This document shows, piece by piece, positions 39,962 to 49,519 of a DNA stretch of 64,000 bases. A program made the translations under genes and the position numbers. The notes beneath the pieces were generated by a model that searched no databases, was not told where the DNA came from, and saw nothing but the letters and a program-made list of their open reading frames with translations. Origin of the DNA: Paraspadella gotoi. Lineage: Eukaryota; Chaetognatha. Numbering within the stretch: the first letter of the stretch is position 1; each line of letters begins with the position of its first letter. The DNA lies in NCBI GenBank assembly GCA_051294375.1, contig CM119270.1, positions 15,293,918-15,357,917 of the forward strand, read 5' to 3'.

Positions 39962-39965
<4 letters not shown>
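39949..39965 (+). promoter_or_regulatory. TATA-like element in a small inverted repeat
   Basis: TATAAATA (39,952-39,959) sits inside CCCTATaaataATAGGG, so the TATA-like sequence forms the loop and stem of a short inverted repeat. A (GA)n tract begins immediately downstream (39,962-40,035). TATA plus GAGA-type DNA is common at animal promoters. The identical copy in X' is at about 60,414-60,430. No transcript start is shown by the sequence itself. Confidence 0.3.
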
Positions 39966-40012
<47 letters not shown>

Positions 40013-40424
40013 AGAGATCGAGAGAAAGAGAGACGACCGAGGAGAGGAGAGAAGACAGACAGAGAAGACAGAGACGGTAATTCACGCCGAACGGGTGGTG
40101 CGACAGATTTCATCAAAATTGCATGGCGCGCCTGTGGCAGAAGCATTTTATGAGTCTCGTTTCTTTTAAATTACAGCGTGATTGGAAAAGAGACAAGACA
40201 CAAGGACGGGAAAGGAAGGCATCGCGGTACATAAAAATAAAAGGAAAGAGAAAGCAAACACGGAGGAAGAGACCGGAACATTGGCCGAGACAAAACAAGT
40301 TTAAGAAAATGAGAACTGGAATATCAATTGAATAGCGGCGAGGAAAAGGCAGATTAGGAAAAAACTTAGCTAATGGAGTGGTGAAACAATTGGAGGTAAA
40401 ACAATGAAGTGAAAAAGATAAAGA

Positions 40425-40605
40425 TAGAAAGAAGAAAGTAAAGAAAGCCAAAAATAAGAAAGAAAGAAAGAAAGGAAAGAAGAAAGACAAGAAAGAAAAG
40501 AAAGATAAAGAAAGAAAGAAAAAGAAAGAAAGAAAGAAAGGAAAGAAAGAAAGAAAGCATCAAGCAAGCAAGCATGCAATCAACAAGCAGCAAGCAAGCA
40601 AAAAG
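40425..40605. repeat. (AAAG)n then (AAGC)n tracts
   Basis: Imperfect AAAG repeats change into AAGC repeats near 40,557. In the inverted copy the order is GCTT (57,528-57,578) followed by a much more perfect CTTT run (57,576-57,666). The two copies thus differ in repeat purity. Confidence 0.9.
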
Positions 40606-40699
40606 TTAAAAACTCAAACCTCGATCACCTCGCTATTACATTGCTCACTGATTGAAGCTTTTCATTCCTTCCTTCCTTATTATCGCTCGCCTCCTCCCG

Positions 40700-40862
40700 T
40701 TAACCCGTTGCTTAAGGCCGCCATTTTTTCCGTAAATCGTTGCCAAGCGCCTCGATTTCCCTCGCAACCTCGTTTGCTAAGGTTCGCCGATCCCGTTCCC
40801 TACGGTTCTTCTCCGCCACGCCGCCGTTGCATAGCCGCTCGGACGCGTGCGTTGCCTAACTT
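40700..40862 (+). promoter_or_regulatory. Cluster of RFX-like and YY1-like sites
   Basis: CGTTGC-type motifs recur at about 40,706 (CGTTGCTTAAGG), 40,738 (CGTTGCCAAGC), 40,771 (CGTTTGCTAAGG), 40,825 (CGTTGCATAGCC) and 40,850 (CGTTGCCTAAC). These resemble half sites of the X box bound by RFX factors (GTTGCCATGG). GGCCGCCATTTT at 40,717-40,728 matches the YY1 motif in reverse. The stretch is CpG-rich compared with its flanks, as a housekeeping promoter would be. The same cluster is inverted at about 57,280-57,440. Binding is inference. Confidence 0.4.
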
Positions 40863-41740
40863 TTCCGACCCGCTGCCGCGCCCGGCGCGTTATTGAGGTC
40901 TTACATATGCGCGTGCGAAGTCGTAATAAGCGGGAGAGAGAAAAAGGAGCAGGGAAAGAGAAAGGAAATCTTTTGACGTCTCGAGATTCGAGGAAAATAG
41001 CTGACCTAACTCTTTAATGCCTGAGACCGAAAGGTTATGTCTCCGCGCGACCGAGGAATTATTGGATGTCCAAGCTATAACAGCGAAAGGAGAAGAGGAG
41101 GGGAGGAGGAGGTAGGAGGAGTGAGGAGGATGAAAACACAACGACTTTGCGCTGGCTGACGAATATTCAGGCGACTAATAAACATCGAAATGAGAAGACG
41201 ATGACGATTCGGATGAGGGACGACGACGATAGAGAAGACCACGACGATGATGATGCTTGATTGACGACAATGAAGAAGATGACAAAGTTCATGAGGATTG
41301 TGAAGAAACAGGCCTCAAAGAGAAAACAAAAAAAATATAAATTGAAAAACTTCAACAACAAAAATTGTTGTAGAAGAAAAATATCCTTGCGAAAATAAAA
41401 CCTCAAAAACAAAACGCCGCCAAATTCAAAAAAAACGGAAATCGACTCCTTAAACATCTAGACAAAACAAATAAAAAACGAGAATAAAAAACAATCGAAA
41501 ACGAAGGTAAAACAAACGTCCATCGAAACCAAAAACAAACAGAAATTCGGACCGAAAAAAAAAACCGGAGAAAAGGCGGACGAGGGTCGTTCTTAATCAG
41601 CGCAACGACCTTTCCTTGTCCACTGCCCCACTGTGCTCTTAATGCCCCCCCCCTCCGCCCCTAAAACTCGCCGCAATTCAAATTCCCACTTTCGTCGCCC
41701 CCTCTCCCGCCATTTCGAGTTCCCCTGCCTTCCCCCCAAA
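40863..41740. other. AT-rich spacer with GAC-type repeats
   Basis: Purine-rich at 40,930-40,975 and 41,085-41,130, trinucleotide-rich (GAC/GAT) at 41,195-41,280, then A-rich to 41,570 and C-rich at 41,640-41,740. No supported exon. The counterpart is 56,110-57,270 in the inverted copy, with a gap at 56,209-56,496. Confidence 0.6.
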
Positions 41741-41756
41741 TAAAATAAAGCGGGTC

Positions 41757-41990
41757 TTGGCGAAGAGACGACGGTCGACACAAACAACTCCGGCGAACTT
41801 TTTGACAAGCGCTATAACAGGGAAGACTTTCGCAGGGAGTCAGGCGCTAAACAGGGAAGACTATCCGCAGGAGGTCAGGCGCTGGACAGGGAAGACTTCC
41901 GCGGGAAGTAAGCGCGCTGGACAGAGGGAATACTTCCGCAGGGAGCGCCAGGCGCTGGACAGGGGTAATGGGGCTGAGGAAGTAAATCAG
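41757..41990 (+). CDS. Repeat-peptide exon (locus C exon 1)
   Basis: The frame ends in phase 0 at a donor AATCAG|GTAAGC (41,991). The DNA holds four to five copies of a 36-39-bp unit (CAGGCGCTGGACAGGGAAGACTTCCGC and variants, 41,808-41,965). In different frames these encode the same peptide, roughly QALDREDFRRE: YNREDFRRES, QALNREDYPQEV, QALDREDFRGK and REYFRRERQALDR. The unit length varies by one or two bases, so no single frame reads all copies. Either indels have broken a real repeat protein or the repeat is noncoding. An identical copy is on the minus strand at 55,871-56,104. The family is unknown. Confidence 0.35.
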
Positions 41991-42175
41991 GTAAGCGTTT
42001 CTTAAAACAGCGAATAAGGAACTAAGACCCTAGATTTGATGTCCAATGCGCTGGTCCAAGGGACGTTTGACAGCAACTTTTGTATGTGCAAGTTGGGGTC
42101 TTTTTTCGAACGGAGTTGTGAAAATAGAAGAAAAAAGGTAAAACAGGCCCAAACCTCAACTTAACATTTCAGCAG

Positions 42176-42340
42176 GGCGGCCGAAACAGGCGGATACCAA
42201 CACAAAGGGTCTAAAAGAGCCTTACCGGACACAATCAGTGGTGGACAAGTAAACCGGTTCAGCGGAAAGAGAGGGGGAGTCGTTTCGAGCATTTGCCGAA
42301 CAAAGAGAGGTCAATTAGAGAAGGTCGGTACCTCTCTCTC
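42176..42340 (+). CDS. Locus C exon 2 (candidate)
   Basis: An acceptor with a branch-like CTTAAC (AACTTAACATTTCAG, ending 42,175) lies 185 bp after the exon 1 donor. Joined in phase 0 it reads QGGRNRRIPTQRV and stops, which would make it terminal. In another frame it is open much further (GGYQHKGSKRALPDTISGGQ...) into a CT tract. The identical copy is on the minus strand at 55,518-55,686. The splice pair is good but the protein is unproven. Confidence 0.3.
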
Positions 42341-42376
42341 TCCTCTCTCTCNNNNNNNNNNNNNNNNNNNNNNNNN

Positions 42377-43249
42377 GAGAGAGAGATCTAAGTATTGAAT
42401 TCAAATCTTCGATGAAGGACTAATTCTGGAATCCAGTTTTCCAGCAAACTAGGATAATAAATTTATAATGTAAACAAGTACGTAATGTTAACACCCTGTA
42501 AAACAAGTTGTTCACAAATTAGTGCCGACCTCGGTTAGTTAACGCCGACGACGCATTTTCCGCCAATGTCGGCCAAGTTTGGCGTCGACATCGAATAATC
42601 CTTTCCCTCTCTTTTTTTCTTTTTCTTTCTTTTTTTTGAAAATACAAAAGAAAAAAGAAACGAGGTGTTTGACCCTGAGGACCCGATGTTTGGCTGTAAA
42701 CAGAATCGAGAGCAAACTGTAATTGAATGCTCCACCTTATTCTCTCTCTCTCNNNNNNNNNNTCTCTCTCTGAAAGGTCAACGAAAGGCCCTACCTATGT
42801 CTCACCCTCGCGCCGCTCAATTACCTCACTCCTGACCTCTATAATCACCCAACGCTTAAAATCTCGCCGAGAGCCAGAGTTATCGCTCGACCCCTTCACC
42901 CTTGGTCCGACTCCTTATCTCGTTGTGCGGAATCTCTCTCTATCTCTCTCTCTCTCTCTCTCTTATCCTCTCTCCTCTCCTCGTCTCTCCTCTCTCTCTC
43001 GCTCTCTCTAAAATCATGGGTCGCTATATCCTGTGACCTATCACCTCGTTCTCTTACCACCCGATGTCACTTTCGCACCTTCGATCTCTGTCACACTCAA
43101 TCACCTCGGATTCAATCCCGCAATCACCCTACCTTTTCCCCGCTTTCTCCTCATTGACCTTCACCCCATGTAATTATGACGGAGTCACGGCCGTTCATTG
43201 CGGTCTCACTCCTTCTTCGGCCGCAACTCAAATCACCTCCCCACCGCCC
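42377..43249. other. AT-rich spacer with CT tracts
   Basis: No gene is supported. CT tracts lie at 42,741-42,775 (with a 10-N gap at 42,753-42,762) and 42,930-43,010. The intervening sequence is mixed in composition. Confidence 0.6.
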
Positions 43250-43367
43250 CCCTTCGATCCGAGCGCATCCCCGAAAGTGATCTAGCATCGCCTGTCGAAG
43301 CAGGCCATCGCCGTTGGTTTCCATAACACGTTGAGACAGAGAGAGAGAGAAGAGAGAGAGAAGAGAG

Positions 43368-43419
<52 letters not shown>

Positions 43420-43880
43420 ACACAACAATGAAGCGATGAGAGGAAATGCGACGAGCTGGTGAAGGAAGTCAACGGAGGGGACAGGAATGTCGGTCGTCGA
43501 CTTCAAGTCGTCCTCGTCAAATCGGAAACGACATGGAGTGACATCCTATGACAATCTCTATTGATACTTTGCATGAATCAAAAAAGTACAGAATGATATT
43601 AGTTACACTAAGTAAAAAATCCTCACTCTTCTACCCCAATCACATTCAATCTAACGAATTTTTTCTCCAATTTTCCTTTCGCAACGACGACTTAAAATCT
43701 TCTGACCTTTTTCTTTTTCCCGCGCGCCGTATCTCGAGCTTGCGTTGCCCACGCTTTAACGATTCCAGAGAGTTATCTTTAACCCTTGCCTTTTTTTTCG
43801 TCCGCTAATCGACCGATTGAAATCTTTACTTCATATATACTCGATCCGGCGATCTCTAAATCCTTACGGTCTGCCGTAAC
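43250..43880. repeat. Block Z (duplicated at 54,802-55,500)
   Basis: It starts CGATCCGAGCGCATCCCCGAAAG and contains a GA tract (43,337-43,420). It ends near TACTCGATCCGGCGATCTC. The counterpart Z' is in the same orientation with a 318-N gap in its middle. Differences are mostly short indels. Confidence 0.8.
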
Positions 43881-44135
43881 TTTTGTGATCTCGGTCCTTT
43901 TCAACTTTTTCGCCCCTTTTCTCTTGCTGTATACTTCAAAATCCTTACAACAGTGCTCTTCTCCTCCAGCGCTCCTCCCTGCCTGCCCTGCCCTTCACTC
44001 CAGTGCCCCTTTCCTTCTTCTCTCTTCCGATGGAGCGGAAAAGGGCAAAAAACGGTCAGAAATTTGTCCGACTGGGTCACTCGGTGGCGAAAATCCGGCG
44101 TTCCCAAAGTGTGGGTTTATGAACCAAGAAGACAC

Positions 44136-44172
<37 letters not shown>

Positions 44173-44349
44173 GAGAAAGAGAGAGAGAGAGAAAGAGGTT
44201 ACCATTGATAATGGGTTACCGCGGCGAACCGCATGTACAGGGGGCTCATGGGGCCATAAAACTTATGCAGGGCAAAAGATTGGCTTCACTTTTGACCCTG
44301 AGTTTTATTGCGTGTTGGGCATTGGTTATATCCTTTATTGACGAGTGAC
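43881..44349. other. Spacer before the retroelement remnant
   Basis: Pyrimidine-rich at 43,900-44,030, then a (GA)n tract at 44,130-44,200. The sequence from 44,205 may belong to the retroelement, but no polyprotein motif is recognisable before about 44,350. Confidence 0.5.
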
Positions 44350-45289
44350 TGGAGTCGGATTTGATTGTCCCGTTATATGTGAAGTCAGGACGTCATACTC
44401 CAAAGCGTTTGGTGGCACTTTTTACTTGTCTCAAGAATGCGCGCTATCCATTTGGAACCACTGAGGGATATATAAGCTCTGCAGTTCTTGAAGTGCCTTT
44501 GAACGTTTTCCGTGCTCGACGCGCCGGATGTCAAGCGTCTTTGGAGCGACAATGGCACAAACTTCGTGGGTGCACCCAAAGAGTTGGATGAGTGCTCTAC
44601 ACAAGTGGAACCAAGAGGCCGAAGAACAGTTCAAGCATCATCATATTCAAGTGGCTCTTCAATCCTGCTGAGGCGCCCATTGGGGGAGGCGCCTGGAATC
44701 TTGCTCGTCAAGATTGAGAAAGCGTTTATTGTCCCTTATTCAGGGAAAAGACCGTCTCGACGTCGTATCACGAGCCCCTACTTTTGCTCAGTGGAGAACA
44801 TTGTGAATGATGCCGTCCTATTACGAAGGGAATCCTATAGCGCGGAAGGATCCGCCCGCCCGCCTTATGTGCCCGTCCATGTTGCTGTTCCCGGTCTTCC
44901 TGCCTTCTGGTGGCGCCTCTGGAACTTGGGTCGTCTCCTCCGATGTCTTTGATGGACAGTGGCGCCCCGCCGCAGCTGCATGGCAGAAAGCTACGTGCCC
45001 TTGCTGAATGAGTTTTGGAAGCGGTGGCGCTATGAGTATATTGCGCCCGAGCTGCAACAGCGCCAGAAAGGGACGAGTCAACACGCAAATCGATCAAAGA
45101 GGGCGACATCGTTTATCTATTCTCGGAGACGACAAGCCTACCTCGGTCCATTGGAGTCCTTTGCCATATATAGAGGACGCCGCTCGGATGGCACTCAGTG
45201 CGCCGTGTCCGAGTCCGTACGGCAAAAGGAACTGTCCCTTCGACCGAGATCGCTCCAACGGTAGCTTGGTCCTCCCTCGGAAGCCATAA
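44350..45289 (+). mobile_element. BEL/Pao-type retrotransposon remnant (integrase and C-terminal domain)
   Basis: Broken frames encode the end of a Pol polyprotein. RLVALFTCLK at about 44,405-44,440 and WSDNGTNFVGAPKELDE at about 44,536-44,590 are hallmarks of the BEL/Pao integrase core. The second carries the middle catalytic Asp. A GGAW-like stretch with an adjacent frame break at about 44,685 marks where the third acidic residue would lie. EFWKRWRYEY followed by ELQQRQK at about 45,010-45,070 matches the DUF5641-type domain found after the integrase in these elements. At least four frameshifts separate the pieces, and the protease, reverse transcriptase and RNase H regions are absent. It is an inactive 3' fragment of an ancient insertion. 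Confidence 0.8.
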
Positions 45290-45514
45290 GAGACGGGAGA
45301 AAGGAACCTTGGATATTTCTGATTCTATCAATGCTTAGATTTTTATCTGTGTAAGTGTACATTTTATTTGTAGATGTTTTTAACCATTTTTTATCGCAGA
45401 TGATTTTACGCATTTTTTTATTTATAGATTGGTTTTAATCTTTTTAGTATGATTAGTCCCTAATTGTTTTAGCGCTAACGCCGATCATTTACTTGTTCGC
45501 TTTTATTATCGATG

Positions 45515-45735
45515 CGGAAACCCCCTGATGGCGGGGGTAATGGAGAAAGCGATACCCTTTATTGCGCGTATAATTGTTTTAGGTTTCGTTTAGATCGATA
45601 GAATCATTTGTTTCCGTTGAATTATCTGAATTTACTCTTCCCCGGCGATCAGCTGTTATTAGAGCTTATACGAACGAGCGTGTTCAGTTTTATCTTTCAC
45701 GAAGTCTTTTACTCTCAATATCAACAGTGTGGTAA
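45515..45735 (+). mobile_element. Possible polypurine tract and 3' LTR of the BEL/Pao remnant
   Basis: About 240 bp after the last Pol codons a G-rich segment (GATGGCGGGGG, 45,527-45,537) looks like a polypurine tract, the normal neighbour of a 3' LTR. The next 200 bp are of different composition and end near AATATCAACAGTGTGG. No matching 5' LTR exists in the window, so the boundaries are guesses. Confidence 0.2.
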
Positions 45736-46317
45736 GAAATGAAAGGAAATACTTAATAATGATTTGTACTACTTTACTGCTAAAATGTTTTAATTCTCTA
45801 TTCTGGAACCCAAATTGAAAAGGTTAGTTATCATTGGATTTATATTGAGATTGTAGCTTAGGTTATATAGTTACTTTAAGTTTAAGGTATTAAAGTTTAT
45901 ACTAATGGTTAGCGATTGTCTATTTTTTGGGTAGTTTTAACATTGGCCTTGCCCCATCTACTTGAACCCTCTTCTTGCCTTACCTGTCCTTCTACATGCT
46001 TGACATGAATTATTTGTACCTGAGATTGGAAATTGTATTATCGTCAAAATGTGGCTACTATTTTGCTTTATTACATGGTTCCTAAGATAGATAAGGTTAT
46101 AGTTAAGGTGTGTTTACCATGTTAGAAAACTGTTTTGGTTTCCAAAGGATACTTATTTGAGAGTAGTTGAACACGGGATTGAATTCAATAATTAATTAGG
46201 GCACAAATTAGGGCATCTAGAAGAAGTAGAAGATGAAGACTTAGACTTGTTTTACTTTGCGATAATGCGTCGGAATTGTCTAGGTCGGGCCGGCGCGTTA
46301 AGAAGCGCTTCAGGGGG
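45736..46317. other. AT-rich spacer
   Basis: No gene, splice-bounded exon or repeat array is seen. Confidence 0.6.
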
Positions 46318-46735
46318 AAAATGAAGATGGGATTGGGAATGAAAAGAAATGGATTGGGGAATGTAGAAGTGGACTGGGGAATGTAAGATGGGATTGGGGG
46401 AAGAAAGAATGGATTCGGGGAATGTAAGAAATGGAATTGGGAATGTAAGAATGGATTGGGAATGTAAGAAATGGATTGGGGAATGTTAAGAATGGATTGG
46501 GGAATGTAAGAATGGATTGGGGAATGAAAGATGGGATTGGGGGAATGAAAAGATGGGATTGGGGGGGAAATGTAGAGATGGGATTGGGGGAATGAAGAGA
46601 TGGGATTGGGGGAAATGTAAGAAATGGATTGGGGGATGAACAGAATGGATTGGGAATGAAAGATGGGATTGGGGAATGAAAGATGGGATGGGGATGTAAA
46701 GAAGGATTGGGGGAAAGAAAGATGGGATTAGGGGA
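46318..46735. repeat. G-rich minisatellite, about 20-bp unit
   Basis: Around 20 variants of AATGGATTGGGGAATGTAAG are arranged in tandem, with GGGATTGGGGGAATG subtypes toward the middle. Two or more G-runs per unit make the plus strand a candidate for G-quadruplexes. Minus-strand frames (Asn/Pro/Phe/Ser-rich) are repeat translations. Confidence 0.9.
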
Positions 46736-47948
46736 GATGAAGAGTGAGGGCAGAGGATAATTTTGCTGTGATGACAATGTGTTTTGAGAGAACGCACAAA
46801 AACGCATCTGTTTACCAAAAAGCAATAATAGTCCTTTGTTGCATGTGACGAATAAGATTGGATTAGAAAAGATGGGATTCATAAGACGAAATAAGATAGT
46901 TGTGTAATATAAATAAAAAATTATTGGGAAAGGGAAAATGTGTATTAATATTTATTGTGCGTCTATCATTGATAATATGTAACCAAGATTTTGACTCCGC
47001 TACTTATTAATATTAATCGTTCTATATTGTACAACGTGCATAAAAGGTGTAACAACAGACGACTCTTTGAAATTTCTATTTTCCGGTCGTGAAGAACCAA
47101 ACTTGGATTAAAGGATCCGGAAAACTGGGAAAGAGAAATAGAGATAGAAGTTAGTATAGTTAAAAAGAAAGGAAAAAAAACAGCCCAGAAGGGAAAGTGA
47201 GCTATCTGGTCGTTGTCTAATTGATGGAATTCTCTGCCATTCGTTTCTTTTCTCTTTGGTTTCTGTCTTCGATTCAAATTGTTCTTCTCTGTCCAAATTG
47301 TGTTTCTTCATTATTTCAGCATAAACAAGGAACGGTTATTCCAGAGTGTTGGCGGGCCGGCAAATTACTTATCTTTTTAGCTTCTTATATCATTGTTATT
47401 CTGTTAAATAGTTTATAAGCATTCGTGCTGCTCTTTAAAACGGACATACCCAGGAACCGGACCGACGGGACGTTGCGCGACCGAAAAAGTGACTTTAATA
47501 AGAAGTTGCTGTCCGCGAGTACTCGCGGGTGCAACTCTGGATAAAAAATTTCGTATCTCCTTAATTGGATGTTTTTCTTTTCGTACGTTACGCGTTGAGG
47601 ACGGAACTCTATCAGACCACCACGGGCCCACGCCCTTATCTGTCTGTCGGGTGTCTAAACGTTTAATGTTTTAAGCACACCGACGAGAAAGAAAAATGTT
47701 ACGTAAAAAGGTTTGATGGTCTGAATTACACTCCATTTTCCGGAGGCCGCGATGAAAAAGTCACAAATAGGAAAGGAGGAAGAGGACCGCAGCAAGCAGA
47801 AGCAGCAGGAGGCGCGAGGAAAATCAATAGAAAAGAAAGAATGATGGATCCGGTGATTTGAGGCGATCAAATTAGTCCTTATTTTCATCCCATCGGTTTT
47901 CCTGTTTTACAATTCCATCTCCCCCTGGGCCCGCTACCGCACTTCTAG
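46736..47948. other. Spacer with one perfect palindrome
   Basis: Mixed AT-rich DNA without a supported exon. At 47,513-47,528 there is a perfect 16-base palindrome, CCGCGAGTACTCGCGG. The last 60 bases are pyrimidine-rich and lead into the acceptor ending at 47,948. Confidence 0.55.
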
Positions 47949-48127
47949 AAAGGTGGGACTTGGTCGACATGGTCATCCGACCCAGCATGTTGGGCCTCAA
48001 GATTATCCTGGAGGCCGAAGACACCCGTTTTCTACAAGTCGGAGAAAACGGGCAGAGGACACTGGGGCAAGAATTTGGATCGCCGCAGGCCCCGCACCGT
48101 CATAGTGCGCTTACAAGCTTTGGCAAA
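47949..48127 (+). CDS. Locus D candidate exon (47.9 kb)
   Basis: An acceptor (CTACCGCACTTCTAG, ending 47,948) and donor CAAA|GTGAGT (48,128) bound 179 bp that stay open in two frames. One, in phase 0, contains SRLSWRPKTPVFYKSEKTGR and RRRPRTVIVRLQALA and leaves phase 2. The other contains RPSMLGLKIILEAEDTRFLQ. Both look protein-like and cannot be separated by eye. Phase 0 would fit after the BH3 exon, with the retroelement inside the intron, but the distance (8.7 kb) makes that a weak inference. Confidence 0.4.
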
Positions 48128-48491
48128 GTGAGTGGAACGACGTTAGGGGCCGGTGGTGATTGGTAGAATTTTAATTTGCTGCTCATAATTAATGGTAAAA
48201 TATGATTTGGTTAAGTTTACAAAACTCTATTTGACATGCACGTTTTTATTGATGAATACAGGTGAGGAATAATTTCCGTATTAATCATTTGTATATGATT
48301 TAATAATTAGTTTCACTTTCGGTTACCAGAAGTTCAGAAAAATTAAATGACATCTTAAAGTAAATTAATTTCTGTTACCTTCATACAAAATGATCTAATT
48401 CATTCAGCCATACCTGTCCATGATTTTGACTCTGGACAAGATTAATGACACTTTGGCATGTGATCGTTTTTACCATGCTTGCCTTCGGCAG

Positions 48492-48710
48492 GTGTGAGTT
48501 TCCGCTTACTGGGGCATCGCCAGAGCAAATTGGAGAAGTGTCATCACGACCGGTACGTCCTCCAGGAAGACGATGCTGCGGCGCCGCATCGTCAGGCGTG
48601 GGCCGTGGCAGGACGAGTGGTCGGACTCACCATCGCTGACATCCGTCTCCTCGAACTCGAAGCTCAGGAAGGAATTGGCCGAAAGGATGAGGGAGTTCGC
48701 TGAGAAAAGT
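48492..48710 (+). CDS. Locus D candidate exon (48.5 kb)
   Basis: A GC-rich segment lies after TGCCTTCGGCAG and before the donor AAAAGT|GTGAGA (48,711). If entered in phase 2 from the previous exon it reads PLTGASPEQIGEVSSRPVRP and later stops. The last part is open only in another frame (SDSPSLTSVSSNSKLRKELA then ERMREFAEKS), which reaches the donor. The change of frame in the middle suggests an indel error, or two exons not separated by eye. The C-terminal piece is a likely helix. Confidence 0.35.
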
Positions 48711-49335
48711 GTGAGACCCTCTTTCCTCTCTCTCTCCTCTCTCTCAGTCTCTCTCGGTCTCTCTCTCTCCCTCTCTCAGCACACACTCAGAAATGTGAGA
48801 ACTCTCTCTCTCCTCCTTCTCTCTCTCTCGGCATCTCTCTCTCCCTTCCTCTCTCTCGCCCTCTCACAACACGGACACCTCAGAAATGTGAGACTCTGCG
48901 TCCTCCTCTCACCTCGGTCGTGATCTCTCCTTCCTCTCTCACACACACACTCAGGAAATGTGAGACTCCTCCTCGTCTGCTCTCTCTCACACACACACAC
49001 AACACACCAATTGATAGGCAAAAAGCCAAAATGCTAATTACGTACCTTTTTTTGTATTTTCGGGAGAAAAGCGCCAACTATTTTGATTATGCAATAAATT
49101 AATTCATGAATGATTAGATTTCTTTTTAGTTTCTGGCTTCAAATATTTTTCAGTCTCTCTCTCTCGTCTCTCTCTCGTCTCTCTCTCTCTCTCTTCTCAC
49201 ACACAGAAAATGTGAGACTCTCTCAACACACACACTCACAGAAATGTGAGTCTCTCTCTTCTCTCTCTCTCTCTCCTCACACACACAGAAATGTGAGACT
49301 CCTCTCTCTCTGCCACACACACACACACAAATATA
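48711..49335. repeat. Microsatellite block carrying donor-like motifs
   Basis: CT and CA tracts alternate with at least five copies of AGAAATGTGAGA(C/A)TC or close variants. The unit echoes the real exon end just upstream (AAAAGTGTGAGACCCTC). The CA/CT tract followed by CAG resembles an acceptor and GTGAGA resembles a donor. The array thus seems to have grown from the first bases of the intron. Confidence 0.7.
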
Positions 49336-49519
49336 AGAAAAAGCCAAAAATCTAATTACGTATCCTTTTTTCGTATTTCGAAAAGCGCAAATATTTTGAT
49401 TAAAGCAAAATAATTAATTCATGAATCGAATTAATTTCTTTTTTTAGGAGTTTTCTGGCTCAATATTTTTCAGGCCTTTTTTTTATTCTTTTCCATCTTT
49501 TCCTCATCCCTTCTTTATC

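Larger units (their letters stand above)
37441..40120. repeat. Block X (duplicated at 57,985-60,583)
   Basis: The block holds a purine-rich start, AT-rich DNA, a CT tract (38,235-38,335), the two BH3-locus exons and a TATA/GA region. Its counterpart X' has the same order and orientation. Most of X' differs by scattered one-base indels, but the last 300 bp (39,820-40,120 against 60,282-60,583) appear identical, including the GA microsatellite length. Confidence 0.85.
40121..42351. repeat. Block Y (inverted copy at 55,505-57,959)
   Basis: The reverse complement of 55,505-57,959. It contains (AAAG)n and (AAGC)n tracts, a promoter-like cluster (40,700-40,862) and a candidate two-exon gene (41,757-42,340). 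About 41,650-42,340 looks identical between the two copies. The remaining part differs by indels and by microsatellite length. Block Y ends in a CT tract and a 25-N gap. Confidence 0.85.

Noticed and set aside
46310-46882. Asn/Pro/Phe/Ser-rich minus-strand frames suggesting a repetitive secreted protein
   Set aside because: They are a direct translation of the 20-bp G-rich minisatellite with shifting frame and no splice or signal support.
47420-47660. GC-rich segment considered as a tRNA or small structured RNA
   Set aside because: No tRNA arms or B box could be placed. Only the 16-base palindrome stands out.
48573-48710. KLRKELAERMREFAEKS considered as a second BH3 motif
   Set aside because: It lacks the Gly/Ala-Asp pair after the conserved Leu, so it is only a generic charged helix.
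48711-49335. Regularly spaced repeats resembling a CRISPR array
   Set aside because: Units are unequal, spacers are CT/CA microsatellite, and the window is eukaryotic. It is better explained as an intronic microsatellite.
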